Positions 15,010 through 20,688 of a stretch of 20,688 bases of DNA are shown here, in pieces; the stretch's first letter is position 1, and each line of letters begins with the position of its first letter. The stretch spans positions 1 to 20,688 of the forward strand of contig CALAOB010000021.1 of NCBI GenBank assembly GCA_937927445.1, read 5' to 3'. The notes under the pieces were generated by a model. The model was given only the letters and a program-made list of their open reading frames with translations. It was not told the DNA's origin and searched no databases. The DNA is from an uncultured Oribacterium sp. (GTDB lineage Bacteria; Bacillota; Clostridia; Lachnospirales; Lachnospiraceae). The position numbers and the translations under genes were made by a program.

Positions 15010-16545
15010 GAGTTCGATGGTTCCAGGCGGTTTGCTCGTAAGATCGTAGAATACGCGGTTGACGCCCTTTACTTCGTTGATGATGCGGTTCATGCACTTC
15101 TGGAGTACTTCGAACGAGATGTTCGTTACTTCTGCGGTCATGAAGTCGTCGGTTTCGACGGCACGCAGTACGACGGCATAGTCGTAGGTTCGGAAGTCAC
15201 CCATGACGCCGACGGAGCGGACATTCGTCAGGGCAGCGAAGTACTGGTTGATCTGGCGATCCATTCCGGCCTTCGCGATCTCCTCACGGTAGATGGCGTC
15301 GGCATCCTGTACGATGCGTACCTTCTCCGGGGTTACCTCACCGATGATACGTACGCCGAGACCAGGGCCCGGGAACGGCTGACGGTATACGAGATACTCC
15401 GGCAGTCCGAGCTCGAGGCCGACACGACGAACCTCGTCCTTGAAGAGGAGGCGCAGTGGCTCGATGATCTCCTTAAACTCGACATCCTTTGGCAGGCCGC
15501 CGACATTGTGATGCGACTTGATCACGGCGCCCTTGCCGAGGCCGGACTCTACGACGTCCGGATAGATGGTGCCCTGGCAGAGGAAATCGACCGCACCGAT
15601 CTTCTTCGCCTCACGCTCGAAGACCCGGATGAACTGCTCTCCGATGATCTTCCGCTTCTGCTCCGGCTCGGTCACGCCGGCGAGCTTCTCGAAGTACTCC
15701 GGTCCGGCGTTCACGCGGATGAAATTGAGGTCATACTGGCCGTTCGGTCCGAAGATGGACTCGACCTCATCGCCCTCGTTCTTACGAAGCAGGCCGTGGT
15801 CGACGAACACACAGGTGAGCTGCTTGCCGATGGCCTTCGCCATCAGGGTCGCGGCTACAGAGGAATCGACACCACCGCTCAGTGCGAGCAGTACCTTACC
15901 ATCCTTTACGGTCTCGCGGATCTCCTGGATCTTATCCTGTACGAAGGTCTCCATCTTCCAGTCGCCTGCGCACTTGCAGACATTATAGAGGAAGTTATGG
16001 AAGAGCTTGTGTCCCTCGACAGAGTGCTGTACCTCCGGATGGAACTGTACGGCGTAGATCTGACGCGCCGGATCTTCCATGCCGGCCACCGGACAGTCTG
16101 CGGTATGGGCGATGATATGGAAGCCCTCCGGTACCTCTGCGATGTAATCCGTGTGAGACATCCACATCGTGGTCTCATCGGAGATGCCCTTCAGTACGGA
16201 ATCCTGACGATCGACGAGCACCTTCGTGTGTCCATACTCGGAAACCGGTGCGGTCTTTACGACGCCACCGAGCTCATACGCGATCAGCTGTGCACCATAG
16301 CAGATGCCGAGGATCGGGATACCCATCGAGAAGATGGCCGGGTCGATATGCTGGGACTCTTCCTTATACACGGACTGTGGTCCACCGGTAAAGATGATTC
16401 CCTTCGGGTTCAGAGCCTTCAACTGATCGAGGCCCATGGAAGACGGATGCACCTCGGCATAGACACCGAGATCACGAATTCGTCTTGCGATTAGCTGGTT
16501 GTACTGTCCACCGAAGTCCAGTACGACGACGAGTTCTTTTGCCAT
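15004..16545 (-). CDS. guaA: GMP synthase (glutamine-hydrolysing)
   Basis: GuaA converts XMP to GMP with ATP and glutamine in the cytoplasm, the last step of guanine nucleotide synthesis. The 513-aa protein has an N-terminal class I glutamine amidotransferase domain with nucleophile Cys82 (ILGICYGAQ) and His169/Glu171 (QFHPEVQHS). The ATP pyrophosphatase loop SGGVDSS lies at 223-229. The dimerisation domain ends in KPPGTIELE, close to the usual KPPGTIEWE. AAGGAG precedes the ATG by about six bases. Codon use is GC-rich, unlike the genes to its left, so it belongs to the core genome. Its 3' end appears to have served as an integration site without loss of coding sequence. Confidence 0.98.
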   Translation of the reverse strand: MAKELVVVLDFGGQYNQLIARRIRDLGVYAEVHPSSMGLDQLKALNPKGIIFTGGPQSVYKEESQHIDPAIFSMGIPILGICYGAQLIAYELGGVVKTAPVSEYGHTKVLVDRQDSVLKGISDETTMWMSHTDYIAEVPEGFHIIAHTADCPVAGMEDPARQIYAVQFHPEVQHSVEGHKLFHNFLYNVCKCAGDWKMETFVQDKIQEIRETVKDGKVLLALSGGVDSSVAATLMAKAIGKQLTCVFVDHGLLRKNEGDEVESIFGPNGQYDLNFIRVNAGPEYFEKLAGVTEPEQKRKIIGEQFIRVFEREAKKIGAVDFLCQGTIYPDVVESGLGKGAVIKSHHNVGGLPKDVEFKEIIEPLRLLFKDEVRRVGLELGLPEYLVYRQPFPGPGLGVRIIGEVTPEKVRIVQDADAIYREEIAKAGMDRQINQYFAALTNVRSVGVMGDFRTYDYAVVLRAVETDDFMTAEVTNISFEVLQKCMNRIINEVKGVNRVFYDLTSKPPGTIELE

Positions 16546-16614
16546 AACGCTCCTTTGCTAGCATACATTCTTCTATTTATACGATATAAAACGGAAGATT
16601 TTTGTCAGTAAAAT

Positions 16615-16643
16615 ATTATATGCGACGCTAGTTTCATGCGCAA
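16615..16643 (-). promoter_or_regulatory. guaA promoter
   Basis: The minus strand has TTGCGC (16638-16643) and TATAAT (16615-16620) with 17-base spacing, 70 bases before the guaA start. A leader of about 60 bases follows, in which I see no known riboswitch. Confidence 0.6.
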
Positions 16644-16670
16644 GATACGAATTACAATTTATACCGCATT

Positions 16671-18065
16671 TTATACAATATGCAGCATCTCTATGAGGAA
16701 CAGCCATGCGAGACCATAATAAGTCACAACCGCCACGAGGTCATTCACCGTCGTGATGAGCGGACCGGACGCGACCGCCGGGTCCACCTTCACCTTATGG
16801 AAGAACATCGGGACCAGAGTTCCGACCAGGCTCGAGATGACGATCGCCACGAGCAGGGAAATGCCTACGCACCCGGAGATCAGCATTGCCCTTCCAAAGG
16901 TATATCCCTTAAACAGCGCGATATACACGCCGAGGAAGAGCACGGCCAGCACACCGAGCAGGGTGCCGTTGCAGAAGCCGACCTTCATTTCCTTCGCGAT
17001 CAGATGCCACTTATCCTTCGCATCGAGGTTCTCGTCCATGAGCACACGGATCGTGACCGCGAGCGACTGGGTGCCGACGTTACCGGCCATGTCGAGGATC
17101 AGCGACTGGAAACAGATGACGATCGGGAGGATCGCCACGACGCCCTCGAAGGCACCAACCACCGAGGATACGACCATACCGAGGAAAAGCAGGATGATGA
17201 GCCATGGCAGACGCTTCTTCACACTCTCCTGCGTGGTCTCGTTCAGATCCTCCTCGGAGGAGAGACCTGCCAGCTTTGCGTAGTCCTCACTGATCTCGTC
17301 GTCGACCGCCTCGGTGACATCCTGCGCCGTGATGATACCGATGATCCGGTGATCCTGGTTCAGCACCGGGAGGGAATCCTCCGCGTAGTCCTTGATCTTC
17401 TCGATGCTCTCCGAGATCTTCTCGTGGTCCATCAGGTACGGATAGGAATCACTGATGATCGACTCGAGCGGCACGTTGTCACGGGCAATGATGAGGTCCT
17501 TCAGATTGATGGCGCCGCAGAAACGCTTGCGGTCATCCACCACATAGATGGTGGAGATATTGTCATTATCACCGGCCTGCTGGATCAGCTCGTGCATCGC
17601 CTGGCGGATCGTGAGATTCCGGCGGATGCGGATATAGTTCGTCGTGATGAGACTTCCGATCTCATCGTCGTCATAAGAATTGATGAGGCGGATCTCGGTC
17701 TTCGTCTCGTCATCGATCATCGGGCGAAGCTTGACGCGCACGCTCTCGTCGATATCCTCCCAGAGATCGATCGCATCATCCGCGTCCATCTCGTTGATGA
17801 TCTCCGCGAGCTTCACGATCCCGATCTCCTCGATGTACTCGGACGGATTATCCAGATAGGAAATGACCTCCGCGAGCCACTCCGCGTCAAGCGCCGTATA
17901 AAGCAGATTCCGCTCCGCGCGGTTCAGGAGCTCGAAGCTCTGCGCGATATCGTTCTCATGGTACCCGCGGAGCTCGTCGCGCATCTCATCCAGAGAGTGC
18001 GATGAGCGTACGATGTTTACGATCTCCTCGGTAAATACAGGTTCCTTTAAAACTTCCTTCATCAT
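16671..18065 (-). CDS. mgtE: Magnesium transporter MgtE
   Basis: MgtE is a dimeric Mg2+ channel of the cytoplasmic membrane, gated by Mg2+ binding to its cytosolic domains. The 464-aa protein has the usual order: an acidic helical N domain (about 1-130), two CBS domains (about 135-255), a connecting helix, and about five membrane segments from LPWLIILLFLGMVVSSVVGAF to the C-terminus. The conserved pore segments are visible as DMAGNVGTQSLAVTIR (325-340) and DPAVASGPLITTVNDL (428-443), with Asp442 at the essential pore-acid position. AGGAGG lies seven bases before the first of two adjacent ATGs. An unusually long structured leader (18066-18440) suggests control by attenuation. Confidence 0.96.
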   Translation of the reverse strand: MMKEVLKEPVFTEEIVNIVRSSHSLDEMRDELRGYHENDIAQSFELLNRAERNLLYTALDAEWLAEVISYLDNPSEYIEEIGIVKLAEIINEMDADDAIDLWEDIDESVRVKLRPMIDDETKTEIRLINSYDDDEIGSLITTNYIRIRRNLTIRQAMHELIQQAGDNDNISTIYVVDDRKRFCGAINLKDLIIARDNVPLESIISDSYPYLMDHEKISESIEKIKDYAEDSLPVLNQDHRIIGIITAQDVTEAVDDEISEDYAKLAGLSSEEDLNETTQESVKKRLPWLIILLFLGMVVSSVVGAFEGVVAILPIVICFQSLILDMAGNVGTQSLAVTIRVLMDENLDAKDKWHLIAKEMKVGFCNGTLLGVLAVLFLGVYIALFKGYTFGRAMLISGCVGISLLVAIVISSLVGTLVPMFFHKVKVDPAVASGPLITTVNDLVAVVTYYGLAWLFLIEMLHIV

Positions 18066-18100
18066 GATGAAGCCTCCTTTCTCCCCCGAAAAAAGGGCAC

Positions 18101-18165
18101 AAAAAATCCATCGTCACAAAAGCTGTGCACAATCAGAAGTTGTGAATTCAGTCTCAACGATGGAT
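18101..18165 (-). terminator. Multibranched terminator in the mgtE leader
   Basis: On the minus strand ATCCATCG (18158-18165) pairs with CGATGGAT (18106-18113), followed by six T. The 44 bases enclosed form two more hairpins, CACAA/TTGTG (18128-18132 with 18140-18144) and CACA/TGTG (18115-18118 with 18124-18127). The whole is a three-way junction. It lies 36 bases before the mgtE start, so it can act only as a leader attenuator. Confidence 0.65.
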
Positions 18166-18167
18166 GA

Positions 18168-18300
18168 AGGCTTCTATACTATATAAGGGCGCATCAATCA
18201 ATGGAGGTTTACAGCTGCACCGCCTCACGATATAAAAAGGCATACCCTGCTGTAAATCATCATCAAACCAGCGACCGATTCGGTTCGAATCACTCAAGAC
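18168..18300 (-). promoter_or_regulatory. Structured part of the mgtE leader RNA
   Basis: Visible elements on the minus strand are as follows. A perfect hairpin GATTCG-AAC-CGAATC (18277-18291) overlaps the stop codon of the leader ORF. A long-range stem TTTACAGC / GCTGTAAA joins 18249-18256 to 18208-18215. GAAGCCT (18168-18174) can pair with AGGCTTC (18069-18075), which covers the end of the mgtE ribosome site. I do not recognise the M-box magnesium riboswitch consensus, but cannot exclude a divergent form. Confidence 0.45.
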
Positions 18301-18397
18301 GCCTGCAAAAGAGGCCTAAGTGCTCTGCGTTAACATAGTATACAAGCCCGAATCCATCATTCTGTGTACTTCGACTTCCACTATCACAACTGTCCAT
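18290..18397 (-). CDS. Possible leader peptide, 35 aa, upstream of mgtE
   Basis: AAAGGAGG lies eight bases before an ATG at 18397, as good a ribosome site as that of any gene here. The 35 codons begin MDSCDSGSRSTQNDGFG, continue LVYYVNAEHLGLFC and end in RRLE before TGA. Two Cys, a Tyr-Tyr pair and two Arg are present, but no Pro and no run of one amino acid. It is followed by hairpins and the terminator before mgtE. Translation-coupled control of Mg2+ transporter genes by leader peptides is known in enterobacteria (mgtA, mgtCBR). A similar arrangement here is inference. It may also be a small protein with its own role. Confidence 0.5.
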   Translation of the reverse strand: MDSCDSGSRSTQNDGFGLVYYVNAEHLGLFCRRLE

Positions 18398-18444
18398 ATA
18401 CTTATCCTCCTTTGTTCAGTTTATTTCATATTAACTATAACATC

Positions 18445-18474
18445 AAAAAACCGCCGGGGCAAGCGCCCCGGCGG
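18445..18474 (-). terminator. Terminator of the purine permease gene
   Basis: CCGCCGGGGC and GCCCCGGCGG form a perfect 10-bp stem around AAGC. On the minus strand six T follow. It lies 16 bases past the permease stop codon. Confidence 0.92.
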
Positions 18475-18489
18475 TGGTAAAGCGAAGTA

Positions 18490-19854
18490 TTACAGCATGA
18501 TGTACTTCAGTACGAAAAGGATCGCAAGTGCATACATCAGCGGTGTGACAGACTTGCCCTTTCCGGACAGTACGTGAAGCAGCACGTACGAGATGATACC
18601 GAGCGAGATACCCTCGGAGATGGAGTACAGGAACGGCATCGCGAAGATCGCGATGTATGCCGGGATCGCCTCGAGAAGGTCATTCCACTCTACCTTTACG
18701 ACCTGCTGGATCATCAGGAATCCGACGATCACCAGTGCCGGAGCGGTTGCGAAGCTCGGGATCGCCAGGAAGATCGGGGAGAAGAACAGTGCAAGCAGGA
18801 AGAAGAGACCGGAAACGACCGCGGTGAGACCGGAACGACCACCCTCTGCGATACCGGAGCTGGACTCAACGAAGGTCGTGATGGTAGACGTACCGAGGCA
18901 GGCACCTACCATGGTACCGATGGAGTCTGCGAGCAGTGCGCCCTTGATTTCCGGAAGCTTTCCGTCCTTATCAAGCATGTCTGCCTTGGAAGCACAGCCG
19001 ATCAGGGTTCCGAGTGTATCGAAGATATCGACGAACAGGAAAGCGAACAGTACCGAGAAGAAGTCAAGTGGATGCTCTGCGATGATGGAGAAATCAAACT
19101 TGAACAGGGTCGGTGCAATCGATGCCGGCATGGAAACGACGCCGGACGGAATCAGGCTATAGAAGCCGGCATCCGGATTCGGCACGTAGATGCCTGCCAG
19201 CTGGCAGAGGATACCGAGGATCCAGGTCACGAAGATACCGATCAGGATGTTACCCTTTACACCCTTGATCACGAGGTAGCCGGTGATGATGATACCGATC
19301 AGCGCAAGCAGTACAGTGATACCCTCAGAATTAAAGGTACCAGCCTTTACGGACTGTGAAAAGCTGAAGATGGTAACGAGTGTTGCGGAATCCACTGCGA
19401 TGTGGGCATTCTGAAGACCGATGAAGCAAATGAACAGACCGATACCTACAGAAACACCATACTTCAGTGTCTGCGGAATCGCGTTGAAGATCGCCTCACG
19501 AACGTTCGTGAGTGACAGAAGGATGAAGACGAGACCCTCTGCAAATACAGCGGTCAGCGCAACCTCCCAGGAATAGCCCATGCCCAGAACGACGGTGTAG
19601 GCGAAGTATGCATTGAGACCCATGCCTGCTGACAGAACAAACGGAAGGTTTGCGAGAAATGCCATGCAGAACGACGCGATCGCCGAAGCCAATGCTGTCG
19701 CCGTGAAGATCGCACCGGAGTCCATGCCAGTGGCTCCGAGGATGCTCGGGTTAACGGCCAGAATATAGGCCATGGTCATGAATGTCGTGATACCGGCAAT
19801 CATCTCGGTACGTACATCCGTACCTTTTTCTTTCAGCTTGAAAAACTTTTCCAT
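18490..19854 (-). CDS. NCS2-family purine permease (AzgA/PbuG type)
   Basis: This inner-membrane transporter takes up purine bases, probably guanine, hypoxanthine or adenine, by proton symport. I start it at ATG 19854, with AAGGAGG nine bases upstream, giving 454 aa and the family N-terminus MEKFFKLKEKGTDVRTEMIAG. Motifs typical of the AzgA branch follow: TTFMTMAYILAVNP, GLNAYFAYTVV, FLFVDIFDTLGTLIG and GTSTITTFVESSSGIAEGGR. About a dozen membrane segments are present. An in-frame extension further upstream lacks a ribosome site. It is a core gene, GC-rich, monocistronic with its own terminator, and functionally linked to the nearby guaA through guanine nucleotide supply. Confidence 0.95.
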   Translation of the reverse strand: MEKFFKLKEKGTDVRTEMIAGITTFMTMAYILAVNPSILGATGMDSGAIFTATALASAIASFCMAFLANLPFVLSAGMGLNAYFAYTVVLGMGYSWEVALTAVFAEGLVFILLSLTNVREAIFNAIPQTLKYGVSVGIGLFICFIGLQNAHIAVDSATLVTIFSFSQSVKAGTFNSEGITVLLALIGIIITGYLVIKGVKGNILIGIFVTWILGILCQLAGIYVPNPDAGFYSLIPSGVVSMPASIAPTLFKFDFSIIAEHPLDFFSVLFAFLFVDIFDTLGTLIGCASKADMLDKDGKLPEIKGALLADSIGTMVGACLGTSTITTFVESSSGIAEGGRSGLTAVVSGLFFLLALFFSPIFLAIPSFATAPALVIVGFLMIQQVVKVEWNDLLEAIPAYIAIFAMPFLYSISEGISLGIISYVLLHVLSGKGKSVTPLMYALAILFVLKYIML

Positions 19855-19879
19855 ACGAAATAGCCTCCTTGTTTTAAAC

Positions 19880-19954
19880 GGCACAGAGCTGATTCTGCGC
19901 CATCCACAGGTTACTTTTGACCAGTGCTGGTAGTTTGGCAATTAAAACAGCACT
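19880..19954 (-). promoter_or_regulatory. Two-hairpin leader of the purine permease
   Basis: The 5' region has AGTGCTG / CAGCACT (19948-19954 with 19923-19929) and GGCGCAGA / TCTGTGCC (19894-19901 with 19880-19887), just before the ribosome site. No T-tract follows. I do not see the purine riboswitch core. The structure may act on translation, but this is unproven. Confidence 0.3.
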
Positions 19955-20201
19955 CGTCACCCCCTTAAAAAAGAACAGAATCTAGTTTAACACAGTACGA
20001 CAGAAAAATGTCAGAAATCTGAAAGCGTTTTCGAATTTTCGCTGCTTTTCGTCGATATAACTCAATTTTATGTGTAGCATCACAGAAATATATGAACTAT
20101 TCATAGTCACATTCAGGCCAGCGGAGATCCGGCAGCTCTGCACGATGCGCAGAAGCCCCACGCTGAACTGTTAAATATCTGTGAAATCAACCAGCGGTTT
20201 A
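19955..20201. other. Divergent intergenic region, no gene seen
   Basis: This spans the 5' side of the purine permease and the upstream side of ssrA. It is AT-rich near the permease, with CTGACA and TTAAAC as weak promoter-like boxes on the minus strand. I see no ORF with a ribosome site and no RNA gene. Confidence 0.4.
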
Positions 20202-20230
20202 TTTACAAAGCGGATACAATTCGATAGAAT
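20202..20230 (+). promoter_or_regulatory. ssrA promoter
   Basis: TTTACA (20202-20207) and TAGAAT (20225-20230) are separated by exactly 17 bases, about 65 bases before the mature tmRNA end. A short precursor leader would be removed by RNase P. Confidence 0.6.
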
Positions 20231-20294
20231 GTGTTTGAAAGCAAGGAAGTCACTACGGTTTTCCTCCGCTCAAGGCACTTTGATAAGTGAATAT

Positions 20295-20637
20295 GGGCTA
20301 GTACCGGTTTCGACGGGGATGATGCAGCTTTAGAAGCTATCCGAAAGACAGTCGCGTTAAACTTCAAACCTAAATATAAACGCTAACAATAACGAATTAG
20401 CATACGCAGCCTAAGCGCTGTGTGGTCAGCCTCGATGCACTCACACATCGAGAATCTGGCCTCATCTATGTGAGAAACGACGTTAAGAGTTTCTCCTCTT
20501 AACGGGCGTATATAGAGGATACCGGCCACCAAAGGACGTGCACATCCTTTGATGGTGGGGAATCTTTAAAGTGTACTACGATAGTAGAAGGAGAGGGAAT
20601 TCATTTTCGGACACGGGTTCGACTCCCGTCTGGTCCA
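20295..20637 (+). ncRNA. ssrA: Transfer-messenger RNA (tmRNA)
   Basis: tmRNA rescues stalled ribosomes and tags the unfinished protein for proteolysis. The 5' end GGGCTAG pairs with CTGGTCC (20630-20636) as the acceptor stem (two G-T pairs). The conserved GGTTTCGACGGGGATGATG near the 5' end and the T arm GGGTTCGACTCCCGT near the 3' end are both present. The tag frame starts at GCT 20382 and ends at TAA 20412-20414, coding ANNNELAYAA. Pseudoknot-like stems lie between 20415 and 20560. The 3' end reads A then CTT, so the terminal CCA is not encoded and must be added. Confidence 0.97.
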
Positions 20638-20645
20638 CTTAATAG

Positions 20646-20688
20646 TGCATATCCGAACTCATCAGAAGGTCAGGATATGCATTTTTAT
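20646..20688 (+). terminator. ssrA terminator
   Basis: TGCATATCC (20646-20654) pairs perfectly with GGATATGCA (20673-20681), followed by TTTTTAT at the window edge. Confidence 0.88.

Noticed and set aside
15508..16494. 328-codon plus-strand frame opposite guaA
   Set aside because: It is the complement of a highly conserved, GC-biased gene. The translation is rich in Asp/Glu/Leu/Arg with no known motif, and no ribosome site is evident.
16680..18005. 441-codon plus-strand frame opposite mgtE
   Set aside because: Antisense shadow of mgtE codon bias. The product is dominated by Asp, Arg, His and Ile, with no domain.
18262..18300. tRNA-like T arm (GGTTCGAATC) on the plus strand
   Set aside because: The bases flanking the loop do not pair as a 5-bp T stem, and no acceptor or anticodon arm fits.
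18066..18440. M-box magnesium riboswitch
   Set aside because: It is expected from the gene's function, but I could not line up the conserved M-box core. It is left as an unassigned structured leader.
18574..19359. 261-codon plus-strand frame opposite the purine permease
   Set aside because: Antisense shadow with a low-complexity charged product. It has no ribosome site or promoter.

Overview
The window comes from a low-GC Gram-positive anaerobe, most likely a Lachnospiraceae/Clostridiales species (inference). The reasons are the AGGAGG-type ribosome sites, the DUF3791/DUF3990 proteins, the YesM/YesN-type two-component system, an MgtE magnesium channel and a tmRNA tag ending in ELAYAA. It splits sharply in two. 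Positions 1 to about 15,000 are AT-rich and look like accessory DNA. Positions 15,004 to 20,688 are clearly more GC-rich and hold core genes.

Left part (1-15,009). A near-identical 24-bp sequence occurs at 1-24 and at 14986-15009, where it overlaps the stop codon and terminator of guaA. The 3' end of guaA is a known integration site, so the 15 kb between the copies reads as a genomic island or its remains. Its left end has 11-bp-spaced direct repeats like integrase arm sites, a coding-like remnant, one 215-aa protein of unknown function and a truncated IS110-type transposase whose structured upstream region is kept. The centre (1762-13413, all minus strand) is a carbohydrate locus. A sensor kinase and AraC-type response regulator form one transcription unit closed by a terminator. 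A second unit then encodes two sugar ABC permeases, a lipoprotein binding protein, a PL22 oligogalacturonate lyase, a beta-lactamase-fold serine hydrolase and a beta-propeller protein. Together they suggest sensing, import and intracellular cleavage of pectin-derived oligogalacturonides. No ABC ATPase is present, so a shared MsmX-type ATPase elsewhere is expected. The right end of the island (13.8-14.9 kb) is a decaying set of small genes: DUF3791, an internally deleted DUF3990, a second DUF3791 and further fragments.

Right part (15,004-20,688). On the minus strand lie guaA (GMP synthase), mgtE (Mg2+ transporter) and an AzgA/PbuG-type NCS2 purine permease. On the plus strand is ssrA (tmRNA) with a promoter and terminator. 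The 400-bp leader of mgtE is unusual. It has a 35-codon ORF with a strong ribosome site, several hairpins, a multibranched terminator and a sequence able to pair with the mgtE ribosome site. It is the best candidate here for an undescribed regulatory RNA.
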